Assembly (NCBI RefSeq): GCF_009856295.1
Contig: NZ_WMEU01000001.1
Coordinates: 1,426,001-1,490,000, forward strand
DNA: 64,000 nt
Direction: 5' to 3'
Origin: Pontibacillus yanchengensis
Lineage (GTDB): Bacteria; Bacillota; Bacilli; Bacillales; BH030062
The translations under genes and the position numbers were made by a program. Below the pieces are notes generated by a model. The model saw only the letters and a program-made list of their open reading frames with translations, did not search any database and had not been told where the DNA came from. This document shows positions 52,552 through 62,037 of the stretch, piece by piece (position 1 is the first letter of the stretch; each line of letters opens with the position of its first letter).

Positions 52552-52768
52552 GTTTACTACCCCCAATAGAAGTTCGCTTTCTTTGAAGTAACCGTTTGCA
52601 AACTCATCTTCTATTATAATTTTTTTCCGTTTCACTCTTCAACTACTTTACCCTAGTTTTTTAAAAGAAAAAACAAAAATTTAGAAATATGTGATAGAAA
52701 AGCACGACTTTTCATGAATATTGTTAAAATTAAAGGTTGTTGTGTATCCTTATAAAGGTAACGGTAGT

Positions 52769-52809
52769 AAAAAGAGTACAAATATACAGAATTTGTATAT
52801 TTGTACTCT
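52769..52809 (-). terminator. Terminator of ppk1
   Basis: Long perfect stem AGTACAAATATACA / TGTATATTTGTACT with a 5-nt loop, followed by CTTTTT on the minus strand. Confidence 0.9.
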
Positions 52810-52827
52810 CCCCCTCATGTGTGTTCT

Positions 52828-54933
52828 TTATTCTTCGTCTTCTTTCACGGTATAAGCCATACCAAAAAGGTCCATTTGACTATCAATTTCTTTTTCATCT
52901 TCTGGTTTTTTAACGTAGTGATAGTTTCCATGATCATCTTGAACCCTTGCTTTCATGTTGTCAGATAACATAATTTGAAGGATATTATACAAGCGATCTT
53001 TCACATGGATATCGTAAATAGGGAATAGTAATTCTACCCTTTTTTCCATATTTCTCGTCATCATATCAGCGGAAGAAAGGAACATTTTATCTTCACCATT
53101 ACTATAAAAGTAATAAATCCTACTATGCTCCAAAAATCTCCCTACGATGCTTCTCACTCTAATATTTTCACTAACATCTTCAATTCCAGGACGTAAGCAA
53201 CAGATACCACGTACAATTAAATCAATCTGTACTCCTGCACAAGAACATTCATACATTTTCATAATAAGGTCTTTGTCCGTAAGAGAATTCATTTTGGCAA
53301 TGATTTTACCATTGCCGTACAGACGATGATTTTCTATTTCTTCATCCATATATTTCAAGAAATCCTTCTTAATATCAAAAGGCGCCATAGAGATATGATG
53401 ATAGGATGGTTTCTCCGTGTATCCACTTAAATAGTTAAAGAAATTTGTTCCATCTATACCAAACTTACGATCTGACGTAATAATCCCCATATCAGTATAT
53501 AGTTTGGCGGTCTGATCATTATAGTTACCTGTTCCAAGGTGAACAAAGCGTTGGATTTGATGTTTCTTTCTACGCACAACAAGTGTAATTTTACTGTGTG
53601 TTTTCAAGTAGTTCATACCATATATTACATGACATCCAGCTTTTTCAAGCTCTTTTGCCCATTGTACGTTATTCTCTTCATCAAAGCGAGCCTTTAATTC
53701 GACAAGTACAGTTACTTGCTTTCCGCTCTCAGCTGCGCGTTTTAACCCATCTATTACAGGTGAATCCCCACTCACTCGATAAAGCGTTTGTTTAATTGCA
53801 AGCACATCAGGGTCATCAGCTGCTTCCGAAACAAAATCTAATACTGGCTGAAATGCCTCATAAGGGTGGTGCAAGAATATATCGCGTTCAGAAGCAATAT
53901 CAAACAATTCTTCTTCAGAACCTAAATCTTTAGGTGGCTGAGGAATTAGCCCTTCATAGACCAAGTTTTCTCGATATGATTCTAACTCTTTATGGAATTT
54001 GAACAGATACGTTAGATCTAATGGACCTTCGACCTCATACACATCTTTGCGATGAATTTCTAATACATTTAATAAAAACTCAAGCACTTGTGGATCAAAC
54101 TGATTTCGTTTAATTTCTAAGCGAACCGCCGCTCCCCACTTACGTTTCTTTAACTCTTTTTCAATTTCTTTAAGAAGGTCTCTAGCTCCTTCTTCATGAA
54201 TCGTCATATCAGCATTTCTAGTAATTCTGAATTCAGTCACAGACTTTACCTTATAGCCTTTAAACATCTTTTGTATATAGTAACTGATGACATCTTCAAG
54301 CATAATGAAGCGTTTCTTATCATCATTGTCTTCATTTTCAATTTCAATAAAACGATCCAACACAGCTGGAACTTGGACAATAGCTGTTTTGATCTCACTT
54401 TCAAATTCATCATATTCATCTTCTAACACTACAGCTAAGTTGATACTTTTGTTGAGTAGCATAGGGAAAGGTCTATATGCATCGACAGCCATAGGTGTTA
54501 AAACAGGGAAGATTTGCTCATCAAAATAATGCTCCATTAGATTCTGTTCTTCTTCATTTAAATCGTCAATTGATACAAAGAAGACATTTTCTTTCTCGAG
54601 CATTGGTATCAGCACATGTTGATACGTTGAGTATTGCATATCAACAAGCTTATGGTTTTTTTCGGAGATCTTTACTAGTTGTTCTTTAGGTGTTAAGCCA
54701 GCCTTGTTTTCTGGTTTATTGAATCCAGCTTTCACTTGGTCTTTTAATCCTGCCACACGAACCATGAAAAATTCATCTAGATTGGAACTAAAAATGGCTA
54801 AGAATTTACATCTTTCCAATAAAGGGTTGCGTTTATCTAAAGCTTCTTGAAGAACTCGTTCATTAAATGCTAGCCAGCTTAATTCTCGGTTATTATAAAA
54901 TTGAGGGTTTCCTAAATCAGTTACTTGATTCAT
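52828..54933 (-). CDS. ppk1: Polyphosphate kinase 1
   Basis: The 701-residue enzyme makes polyphosphate from ATP reversibly. The N-terminal 'FYNNRELSWLAFNERVLQEA' and 'FSSNLDEFFMVRVAGLKDQV' are family signatures, and the catalytic part has 'KTHSKITLVVR' (autophosphorylated His) and 'VHLGTGNYND'. AGGAGG lies 6 nt before the ATG at 54931-54933, preferred to the GTG five codons upstream. Downstream of ppx, with a terminator between them. Confidence 0.95.
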   Translation of the reverse strand: MNQVTDLGNPQFYNNRELSWLAFNERVLQEALDKRNPLLERCKFLAIFSSNLDEFFMVRVAGLKDQVKAGFNKPENKAGLTPKEQLVKISEKNHKLVDMQYSTYQHVLIPMLEKENVFFVSIDDLNEEEQNLMEHYFDEQIFPVLTPMAVDAYRPFPMLLNKSINLAVVLEDEYDEFESEIKTAIVQVPAVLDRFIEIENEDNDDKKRFIMLEDVISYYIQKMFKGYKVKSVTEFRITRNADMTIHEEGARDLLKEIEKELKKRKWGAAVRLEIKRNQFDPQVLEFLLNVLEIHRKDVYEVEGPLDLTYLFKFHKELESYRENLVYEGLIPQPPKDLGSEEELFDIASERDIFLHHPYEAFQPVLDFVSEAADDPDVLAIKQTLYRVSGDSPVIDGLKRAAESGKQVTVLVELKARFDEENNVQWAKELEKAGCHVIYGMNYLKTHSKITLVVRRKKHQIQRFVHLGTGNYNDQTAKLYTDMGIITSDRKFGIDGTNFFNYLSGYTEKPSYHHISMAPFDIKKDFLKYMDEEIENHRLYGNGKIIAKMNSLTDKDLIMKMYECSCAGVQIDLIVRGICCLRPGIEDVSENIRVRSIVGRFLEHSRIYYFYSNGEDKMFLSSADMMTRNMEKRVELLFPIYDIHVKDRLYNILQIMLSDNMKARVQDDHGNYHYVKKPEDEKEIDSQMDLFGMAYTVKEDEE

Positions 54934-55241
54934 ATGGTTCCTCCTCACCCTTTCCTATAGTCAGAGACATATTGCATCAACTATATCGTACAATGCGAAT
55001 GTAAAGACAAGATTAAAATTATTTAAACCCAATGTTAAGCATAGAAAATCCGGTCTGATTTTTGCGTTTAGAAAACACCTTGAAAGTTACTTTTTAACTA
55101 TACCCTTTATACTGTTTTCTGATACTGGTTATGCTATAAAACCACACCGATACTCACTTTTGACACAAAAACATTCTGGTTTAAGCGTGTACCAGAATGT
55201 TTGTTGTAGATGATTTTATTTTAACTTTTAACACACTCTAT
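54934..55241. other. Gap between ppx and ppk1
   Basis: AT-rich. It contains the ppx terminator and presumably the ppk1 promoter, which I cannot identify with confidence. No gene seen. Confidence 0.5.
55167..55202 (-). terminator. Terminator of ppx
   Basis: Perfect AAACATTCTGGT / ACCAGAATGTTT stem with a 10-nt loop; T-tract on the minus strand. Confidence 0.8.
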
Positions 55242-56774
55242 TTATTCATGAGGTTGGAAGACAACATTAATTTTCTTCTTCAATGCTTTCTCTAAGTGCT
55301 TCTTTTGTTTCTCTACCTGATATTCTTCAGGCATTGATTCTTGGTTGCAGTATGCAGTGATATTTATATCCTCATCCTGAATATCTATATCCAAATCATC
55401 TACAATACTTCTTCTTGTAGAATCAAAGCTGAAAGCGAGTTTAATCATAGCCCCTAATGTTCTTAATTTCTTCTGTTCTTCTTTCACAAACCAATGTTTA
55501 TATGGTGATAAGTATTGTTTGAAGATAGGCTTACTTTTATAAGATGCAATTAAAGCAATTTTCAGACGTTCCTGATGTAATAATCCATCTATGGTTCGGT
55601 TAGCTAACAAATAAAAAGTGTGCTGAGAAGAAGACTCTGAATCAATGTATTCGCCTAAATTAAATACAAAAGCTCCTCTTTTTAATAAACCAACATCCGC
55701 CTTGGTTACATGTCCTACCCCCTGCATTCTAAATTCCTCAAATAGCTTAAGAGCAATATCTGTAACTTGATGAACATGTTTATAATCAATATCAAAATCA
55801 ACAGCAAGCTCATTGAAGCTTTCCTCGATAACGTTTGGGAAAACAGATATCCCAAAATCATGCGTTAATTGCTCATAAAAAATGCCATCTCGTAGACCTT
55901 TACGGCTTAAAATAAATGATGAGGAATCCACGTATTCATATAAAGAATGAAAGACTTCAATAGCAGGAAGGATAATATCAGCACGATCTTTTGTAAGTCC
56001 TTCCACCTTTTGCAACTTTTTAAATGATAAGGTTAGCAGATAATTTTTTATAAACGCCATATCATTTTCATACATGCGATACTGGTGTAAGCCAGCAAGA
56101 GGATAACTCTTTAGAGCTTGATCCACTTGAACCATATTTCGCGCACTTCCACCAATTCCGATTAATGGCACATTGCAAGATTTTAACCATGGTAGCGAAT
56201 TAAACTGTTCGCGCAGGTAATCTCTTACCTTATGCATTTCCTTTTCCGATGGTACATCATTTTTCACAAACATTTGCTTTAATGTTAGTGCTCCGAACGG
56301 AAAACTGTGGGAGTGCTTAATTTCACGATTTTCAAAGTACGTAATTTCCGTACTTCCTCCTCCTATATCTACTGTAATTCCTTCTTCAATAGCGGTTGAA
56401 TTTACAACAGCTAGATACCCATAATACGCCTCTTCTTCTTCTGAAAGCGTTTGGATGTTATAGCCGATTCTCTGTTCTACTTCTGAAATAATCTCTTGTT
56501 GATTCTCCGCCTGTCGAATGGTAGCAGTCGCTACACATATAATTTGATTAAGATCGTATGTGTCTGTAACCTCTTTGAAGCTTTTTAGTATCTTTAATAA
56601 TACTTCGATACCATCTTGATTTAAAACGTTTGTTTCCTCTAAGTAATTTCGAAGTCGTGCAACAGCTTTTACGTTCTCTATTTCTTGAAAACGTCCACTT
56701 TTCTCACGAAGATAAATGACAAGTCGAACTGTATTTGAACCTATATCGATTATCGCATAATATTCTTTGCTCAA
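55242..56774 (-). CDS. ppx: Exopolyphosphatase, Ppx/GppA family
   Basis: The 510-residue protein of the actin-like phosphatase fold has 'AIIDIGSNTVRLVIY' (phosphate-1 loop) at the N-terminus and 'TVDIGGGSTEITYF' (phosphate-2 loop) near residue 140. The C-terminal half has the HD-like helical domain of long Ppx enzymes. It degrades polyphosphate, opposing ppk1 next door. The frame starts with GTG at 56783, which would overlap the Shine-Dalgarno; AAAGGTG is correctly spaced for the TTG at 56772-56774. Confidence 0.9.
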   Translation of the reverse strand: MSKEYYAIIDIGSNTVRLVIYLREKSGRFQEIENVKAVARLRNYLEETNVLNQDGIEVLLKILKSFKEVTDTYDLNQIICVATATIRQAENQQEIISEVEQRIGYNIQTLSEEEEAYYGYLAVVNSTAIEEGITVDIGGGSTEITYFENREIKHSHSFPFGALTLKQMFVKNDVPSEKEMHKVRDYLREQFNSLPWLKSCNVPLIGIGGSARNMVQVDQALKSYPLAGLHQYRMYENDMAFIKNYLLTLSFKKLQKVEGLTKDRADIILPAIEVFHSLYEYVDSSSFILSRKGLRDGIFYEQLTHDFGISVFPNVIEESFNELAVDFDIDYKHVHQVTDIALKLFEEFRMQGVGHVTKADVGLLKRGAFVFNLGEYIDSESSSQHTFYLLANRTIDGLLHQERLKIALIASYKSKPIFKQYLSPYKHWFVKEEQKKLRTLGAMIKLAFSFDSTRRSIVDDLDIDIQDEDINITAYCNQESMPEEYQVEKQKKHLEKALKKKINVVFQPHE

Positions 56775-56937
56775 CGCTAACACACCTTTATGGTTTGTTC
56801 TTTATTTAATCACGAATTGGGTTCATTATAGCATAGTAGTAGAAGGTTTCATCACACATTCATTTAAAAAAACACGAAAATAATAATTATTATTATTCGA
56901 TTTTTTCAACTTTACTTCTCTTCTTATTCCATAAAAA

Positions 56938-57382
56938 GCCCCATTATCTTGAAGACTTGGATTCGAGATATATTCAAGAGGTGATGGGTCCGATACTTGA
57001 AACGTGGAAGGGGGGTTACGGTGAAACACTCGCTTTCCTGCAGGCGAGCTGGTGAGCCTTCTCAGTCGCTTTGCTCCCTCCCGGGTCTCACCAACCTCTT
57101 TCTCCCGCGGGAGTCTCGTAGTTCCCCTTCACCCCCAGCTATCGGACCCACGGCCAAATGTTGTATGTCTGCCGAAAGGACACTGTTTGTAAAAAATAAA
57201 GTTTTATTTGTCCATAAGATCTACCCAAAGAGGGTTTTCACTAAAAATAAAAGCTTATATTCCATTTCTCCCAAACAACAGCAAAGGTGGCCGTGGAACA
57301 ACTTTATTCTAACTAAATCTACGGAAACATCGCTCTTTCTGTGCACCAAATTTATCTCACCTTCAAGTCTACAAGATTATGC
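56938..57382 (+). repeat. R2 repeat copy E (second hairpin deleted)
   Basis: About 445 bp in the orientation of copy A, with R2 ends intact (CATTATCTTGAAGACTTGGA; CTTCAAGTCTACAAGATTAT). The first hairpin module is complete (57030-57135). At 57282-57315 the text reads GGTGGCCGTGGAACAAC directly joined to TTTATTCTAACTAAATCTAC, so the region corresponding to about 7690-7797 of copy A is missing precisely. A 67-codon and a 133-codon open frame in it lack ribosome binding sites. Confidence 0.75.
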
Positions 57383-57433
57383 CTTGTATCCTGAATAACC
57401 TCTCTCCCCTGCTAATACTGTACACACACAAAC

Positions 57434-57465
57434 AAGCACCCCAATCACATAGAATTGGGGTGCTC
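57434..57465 (-). terminator. Terminator of prkA
   Basis: Twelve-bp stem AGCACCCCAATT / AATTGGGGTGCT-like hairpin, ending in TTGTTTGTG on the minus strand; the T-tract is interrupted. Confidence 0.75.
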
Positions 57466-57526
57466 CTAAACTTAAATTTATAATTTTGTTACTAGCTTTC
57501 TGCAATAACAGGAAAAGCGTTACCTA

Positions 57527-59422
57527 TTATCGATTTAAAAGACTACCTACATAGCGTAACAATTCATTTGCTGAAGAAGAGTTATAGCCATATTCATCTA
57601 TCAAGGTGGCTATTACTTCATTAACTTTTTTCAGTTGTTGCTCATCAGGGGTCTTAGTTGATGTTGTAATTTTCACAACATCTTTTAAGTCAGCAAATAA
57701 TTTCTTTTGGATTGCTTCTCTTAAACGTTCGTGAGAAGAGTAATCAAACTTCTTACCTTTACGAGCATAAGCAGAAATTCGAATTAAAATTTCTTCACGG
57801 AATGCTTTCTTCGCATTCTCAGAAATACCTATTTGTTCTTCAATAGAACGCATAAGCTTTTCGTCTGGATTTAATTCTTCTCCCGTCAATGGATCACGAA
57901 GCTTTGCCTTATTACAATAAGCTTCTACATTGTCTAAATAGTTATCCATAAGCGTCTTCGCTGATTCTTCATAAGAATATACAAATGCCTTCTGTACTTC
58001 TTTCTTAGCAAGTTCATCGTATTCTTTTCGAGCTGTAGAAATGAAATTTAGATAACGCTCTCGATCATCCTTTGAAATAGAAGCATGACTACTCAATCCA
58101 TCCTTTAAGGAACGAAGAACGTCCAAAGCATTGATTGATGTCATTTCTTTCTTAATAATGGTAGAAGAAATACGGTTAATGACATAACGTGGGTCGATTC
58201 CACTCATACCTTCATCATGATGTTCACTCTTCAGTTCTTCCACATCAACATCACTAAAGCCTTCTACTGTTTCCCCATCATATAAGCGCATCTTCTTCAG
58301 TAAATCCACATTGTTTTTAGTAGAATCTTTTAATCTTGTTAAAATCGTGAACATCGCTGCCACCTTTAATGTGTGAGGGGCAATGTGAACATCTTTAATG
58401 TCACTTTGACGAATCATTTTTTCATAGATGCGTTCTTCCTGGGAGACTTTTAGGTTATATGGAACTGGCATTACAATCATCCGCGAGTGGAGTGCCTCAT
58501 TTTTCTTATTTGAAATGAAGGAACGATACTCCGATTCGTTTGTATGCGCAATGATCATTTCATCAGCAGAAATTAACGCAAACCTTCCTGCTTTAAAATT
58601 TCCTTCCTGTGTTAGGGAAAGCAAATGCCATAGGAACTTCTCATCACACTTCAGCATTTCTTGAAACTCCATGATACCTCGATTTGCTTTATTTAATTCC
58701 CCATCGAATCGATAAGCACGAGGGTCAGATTCTGATCCATATTCAGCAATGGTAGAAAAGTCAATGGAACCTGTTAAATCCGCAATATCTTGAGATTTTG
58801 GATCTGATGGGCTGAACGTTCCTACCCCAACTCGCTTATCTTCAGAGAAGAAAATACGCTCTACTCTCATATCCTCAATACGTCCTCCATATTCCTTTTC
58901 CAGACGCATCATATTTAATGGAGAAAGATTGCCTTCAACACGGATGCCATAATCATCCGCAAAATCCTCACGCAGATGATGAGGTATGAGGTGCAAAGGA
59001 TCCTCATGCATTGGACACCCTTTAATAGCATAGACCGCTCCTTCATCAGTATGAGAGAAGCGTTCCAATCCTCTCTTTAATAATGTAACTAAGGTTGATT
59101 TTCCTCCACTAACTGGCCCCATCAGTAATAAAATTCGTTTACGTACATCTAGTCGTTTAGCCGCCGGATGGAAGTACTCCTCTACCAATCGCTCCATCGC
59201 TTCTTCTAATCCAAAAATTTCATTATCAAAGAATTTGTAATTAAATTTCCCACTTTCCTCTTCAATCCCGGAGTGTTTAATCATATTGTAAACACGGGAG
59301 TGAGCTGATTGTGCAAGGTATGGACGTTCTTTAAGCATATCTAAATACTCTCCAAACGTACCTTCCCACTTTAAGCTTTCTTCTTCTTCCCTATAACTTT
59401 GAATTTTTTTTAAAATATCCAC
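57527..59422 (-). CDS. prkA: PrkA AAA+ protein (protease/protein kinase of sporulation)
   Basis: The 631-residue protein has Walker A GPVSGGKST at 102-110, 'YAIKGCPMHEDPLHLIP', 'VGVGTFSPSDPKSQDIADLT' and the C-terminal PrkA domain. It was long called a serine kinase; in B. subtilis it is reported to act as an AAA+ protease linked to late sporulation control. The GTG start (59420-59422) follows GGGGAGG. Monocistronic here; the usual partner yhbH is 11 kb away. Confidence 0.95.
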   Translation of the reverse strand: MDILKKIQSYREEEESLKWEGTFGEYLDMLKERPYLAQSAHSRVYNMIKHSGIEEESGKFNYKFFDNEIFGLEEAMERLVEEYFHPAAKRLDVRKRILLLMGPVSGGKSTLVTLLKRGLERFSHTDEGAVYAIKGCPMHEDPLHLIPHHLREDFADDYGIRVEGNLSPLNMMRLEKEYGGRIEDMRVERIFFSEDKRVGVGTFSPSDPKSQDIADLTGSIDFSTIAEYGSESDPRAYRFDGELNKANRGIMEFQEMLKCDEKFLWHLLSLTQEGNFKAGRFALISADEMIIAHTNESEYRSFISNKKNEALHSRMIVMPVPYNLKVSQEERIYEKMIRQSDIKDVHIAPHTLKVAAMFTILTRLKDSTKNNVDLLKKMRLYDGETVEGFSDVDVEELKSEHHDEGMSGIDPRYVINRISSTIIKKEMTSINALDVLRSLKDGLSSHASISKDDRERYLNFISTARKEYDELAKKEVQKAFVYSYEESAKTLMDNYLDNVEAYCNKAKLRDPLTGEELNPDEKLMRSIEEQIGISENAKKAFREEILIRISAYARKGKKFDYSSHERLREAIQKKLFADLKDVVKITTSTKTPDEQQLKKVNEVIATLIDEYGYNSSSANELLRYVGSLLNR

Positions 59423-59819
59423 ACACTAGACCTCCCCTGTCGGTGTTGGGAATTTACTGAATTAGTACAGTCTATGTCTGGTCTTTCTGAAAAATGAGTT
59501 CAAGGGTGATTAAGTTTGTATTATGTTAAATTTAAAGTGCAAAAAATTAGTCTACCGAACTCATATCTATTTCTCTAACAAACTCTCTCAACAAGAAGAA
59601 TAACCTAGAAGCTTAGAATAAGATAAAGAAGAGATTTCGATTACAGATTATATGTTGGTTCAGACGTTATATATCTTCCAAGGTGAACATACCGACAATT
59701 ATATAGAATGCAGAGCCAAACTTCATAAGAATAGCGCACTAGTTAAGTGCGCTATTTTATATGGACCTTGTAAATAAAAACACTATTCTTTTTACCAAGA
59801 ACTTAACGACATGAAAAAA
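59423..59819. other. Gap between prkA and ablB, no gene seen
   Basis: AT-rich, about 400 bp. It holds the prkA 5' region, where a minus-strand CATAGACT near 59468 only loosely resembles a sigma-E -10, and the ablB terminator. Confidence 0.45.
59729..59758 (-). terminator. Hairpin downstream of ablB
   Basis: AATAGCGCACT / AGTGCGCTATT stem with a short loop. The T-tract is poor on the minus strand. Confidence 0.55.
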
Positions 59820-60665
59820 TTATAGCTGTTTATACCATATATTCATATCTTCAATCCCCGTACCAATCATACTGTTTTGAACCATGCACCCACCATATGT
59901 AAAGCCTTGCTGGGCAGCAACAATATTCATCCCCATCGATGTTGCTCTTGTGTACGAAAACATTGTCCCAATACCTAACTCCTTCATGCGCTTTTCTAAA
60001 AAAGGATACTGATAAGATAACAATCCTTTTCCTCTCTGACTCGGCAGTGTAGCACAATCAGTAAATTCGGCAGCATTGAAATCAGTGAATATATCAGCTG
60101 AACAAGCACTTACAAGCTCATCCTCACTGTAAATCAATGAAAAACAGACGTCACTTTTCATCATTTCGATAATATAGTTGGGATCATCAATTGGTGTAGG
60201 ATATTTATCGAAAACAGACCGATATAAAGTAGCCATGTCCTCGGCATGCTCTTCTTTTGCCCAAATCATTGTATATCCTTCTTCAAGATTAACTTTCCCG
60301 GTTGGCTTGTTAAGAGTTAATTGTTTAACTCTGGAAATAACATTATCAGGGTCTGCTTGATTCCTGATTGGATCAACATAAAATGAATAAATCTTGGCGT
60401 CTTCTCCATTAAGAAAGCCTTTGATTTCCCCTTCAAAATGAGACCCGAATCTTTGAACTCTGCTTTCCTCTTCTGTATTGGATCTAGTATAAAAAATGAT
60501 TTTATCGCAGGCCACTTTCTTTGCGACTGTCTTCAATTCTTCCAAGTATTGCTCATCCATTTCCTCAGGCAGCTGGTACACTTTAATACGTTTGTTGATT
60601 GGCTCAACATCAAAATACTTCCTTTCCAGAATGGCACTTGCAGAATGAAAATTGTTCGATCCCAT
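59820..60665 (-). CDS. ablB: Putative beta-lysine N-acetyltransferase AblB
   Basis: The 281-residue protein matches AblB (YodP in Bacillus): an N-terminal domain with 'KIIFYTRSNTEEESRVQRFG' and 'HFEGEIKGFLNGEDAKIYSF', then a GNAT acetyltransferase domain with 'LVSACSADIFTDFNAAEFTD', 'RGKGLLSYQYPFLEKRMKEL' and 'GIGTMFSYTRATSMGMNI'. It acetylates beta-lysine to the osmolyte N-epsilon-acetyl-beta-lysine. The partner lysine 2,3-aminomutase (ablA/kamA) is not adjacent. AAAGGAGAG before the ATG at 60663-60665 sets the start, 18 codons inside the open frame. Confidence 0.88.
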   Translation of the reverse strand: MGSNNFHSASAILERKYFDVEPINKRIKVYQLPEEMDEQYLEELKTVAKKVACDKIIFYTRSNTEEESRVQRFGSHFEGEIKGFLNGEDAKIYSFYVDPIRNQADPDNVISRVKQLTLNKPTGKVNLEEGYTMIWAKEEHAEDMATLYRSVFDKYPTPIDDPNYIIEMMKSDVCFSLIYSEDELVSACSADIFTDFNAAEFTDCATLPSQRGKGLLSYQYPFLEKRMKELGIGTMFSYTRATSMGMNIVAAQQGFTYGGCMVQNSMIGTGIEDMNIWYKQL

Positions 60666-60867
60666 AGATGTTTCTCTCCTTTTTATTGTCTTACCATAGT
60701 ATGGTTCACCAGTTACCACTTCAGTTAGCCGGAATATCTATGTACTAATTTCTAGGTGCAGACGGAAAACCCTGCCTCCTGCCAATACTAGACAATAGTA
60801 GACAATATTCATCTATTCCTGTCGAATAGACGTAAGCTTATGTATAATCTGTTTTTTACCTAGACAA

Positions 60868-61125
60868 AGAATAAAAGCACAACAGCCTTGCTAGCGACGT
60901 ACAAACTGCTGCCCACAAGACGTCGGTTGGTTTGATGTTGCTGCGTGACGCAGCGAATTTAATTGAACTTCCCCTGAATCCATATGAGATAAAGAAAACA
61001 CGAAGAACGAAGTGATTCGATGTTGACTAATTGTAAGGAGGCTCAGAAAGTTTGTTAGTCGTTGGGCGCTAGAGCTGAACGTGGCCCCTATACATATTAA
61101 GTTATACACAAGCCAACATTTTAAA
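60868..61125 (+). repeat. R1 repeat copy d (full length)
   Basis: About 255 bp, closely similar to copy a along its length (CTAGCGACGTACAAACTGCT, CTGCGTGACGCAG, CATATGAGATAAAGAAAACA, GATTCGATGTTGACTAATTG, CAAGCCAACATTTT). It fills the gap between ablB and marR. An 83-codon open frame on the minus strand is a shadow. Confidence 0.75.
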
Positions 61126-61141
61126 AGTACGCTATACACCA

Positions 61142-61192
61142 AAAAAAAAGAACTGACACTAGCATCAAAAGCTGCGTCAGTTCTTTTTTTTC
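61142..61192 (-). terminator. Terminator overlapping the end of the marR gene
   Basis: Stem AAAAGAACTGAC / GTCAGTTCTTTT with a long loop, flanked by A and T runs. Confidence 0.8.
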
Positions 61193-61611
61193 AATACTTG
61201 TAGAATTTTTTCAAAGGATTGTGATACTTGCTCCACTTCTTCTTCATTCAAGCTTTCCGCAAATAAATTGTACACATGCGTTTCATAACGCTTTAAATCT
61301 TTTGCGTAATCCTTCCCTTTTGGGCCTAATTCTAAATGCTGAACTCGTTTATCATCCGGATCTACAGCTTTTTTTACAAAGTCTCCGTCTTCTAGTTTGG
61401 TCACCATTTGGCTTACTGCGCTTTTGGAAATATTCATTTCCTCAGAAAGCTGAGTGGTTGTAGGATGTTTTATTCGAATAATCGTCGTTAACAATGCCTC
61501 TAGAGTAGAAGAAATTCCATATTCTTTAAAACGATCTTCCTCTTCTGCTAAATTCATCCACAAACGTTCAAAACGATTATAAAGTGTAACAACCTTATCG
61601 TTTGATGTCAT
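61177..61611 (-). CDS. MarR family transcriptional regulator
   Basis: The 144-residue dimeric winged-helix regulator has 'PTTTQLSEEMNISKSAVSQM' as the recognition helix-turn-helix and 'GDFVKKAVDPDDKRVQHLEL' as the wing. It lies 21 bp downstream of an SMR efflux gene in one transcript. A perfect palindrome in that operon's promoter is its likely operator, so autorepression and drug-induced release are inferred. GAGGAA precedes the ATG. Confidence 0.92.
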   Translation of the reverse strand: MTSNDKVVTLYNRFERLWMNLAEEEDRFKEYGISSTLEALLTTIIRIKHPTTTQLSEEMNISKSAVSQMVTKLEDGDFVKKAVDPDDKRVQHLELGPKGKDYAKDLKRYETHVYNLFAESLNEEEVEQVSQSFEKILQVLKKKN

Positions 61612-61632
61612 GATTTTTTCCTCAAATCTATA

Positions 61633-61962
61633 TTAGTGGGCAACTCTTGCCATATTCAGTACGAGAACGCCACCTATAATTAAAAGTATGCCTGCTACCA
61701 TCATACCATTTATTTGCTCTTTGAAAAGAATAGCGCCAACACCTACAGTGAGCGCTGTTCCCCCACCAGCCCATAAGGCGTAAGCAAGATTTAGCGGGAG
61801 GTATTGAAGAGTGAGTTGCAAAAAATAAAGAGCTGTCATAAATCCAGCAATTACACCTACATTCCCCCAAATTTTTGGAATTCCTTGCATAGTGGAGAGT
61901 TTCAGCATTGTGCTACCTACAACTTCACTGAACATTGCAGCTAAAAGAAAAATGTATCCCAT
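61633..61962 (-). CDS. SMR family multidrug efflux protein
   Basis: The 109-residue protein has four membrane helices. The essential Glu13 in 'LLAAMFSEVVGSTMLK', 'LNLAYALWAGGGTALTVGVG' (the SMR helix-2/3 block) and 'GILLIIGGVLVLN' are present. It exports cationic compounds as a dimer using protons. GAGGGG precedes the ATG. First gene of the smr-marR operon. Confidence 0.92.
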   Translation of the reverse strand: MGYIFLLAAMFSEVVGSTMLKLSTMQGIPKIWGNVGVIAGFMTALYFLQLTLQYLPLNLAYALWAGGGTALTVGVGAILFKEQINGMMVAGILLIIGGVLVLNMARVAH

Positions 61963-61979
61963 GACACACTCACCCCTCT

Positions 61980-62010
61980 ATATAGTTTAGTTAAGTTAAC
62001 TAAACTATAT
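61980..62010. promoter_or_regulatory. Palindromic operator of the smr-marR operon
   Basis: Perfect inverted repeat, arms TATAGTTTAGTTA and TAACTAAACTATA (61981-62009) separated by AGT, plus one more pair outside. It overlaps the edge of the -10 and the expected transcription start. Confidence 0.8.
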
Positions 62011-62037
62011 TATATTCACCTTTTAAAAAGAAGTCAA
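62009..62037 (-). promoter_or_regulatory. Sigma-A promoter of smr-marR
   Basis: TTGACT (62032-62037), 17-nt spacer, TATAAT (62009-62014) on the minus strand. Confidence 0.85.

Noticed and set aside
52552..52635. 28-codon N-terminal extension of odhA
   Set aside because: No good RBS at the upstream GTG, while GGGGGT is well placed for the GTG at 52551; the extension has no counterpart in the B. subtilis protein as I recall it.
56826..57398. 67- and 133-codon frames near ppx
   Set aside because: They lie in R2 copy E and lack ribosome binding sites; copies of the same DNA elsewhere are not open in the same frame.
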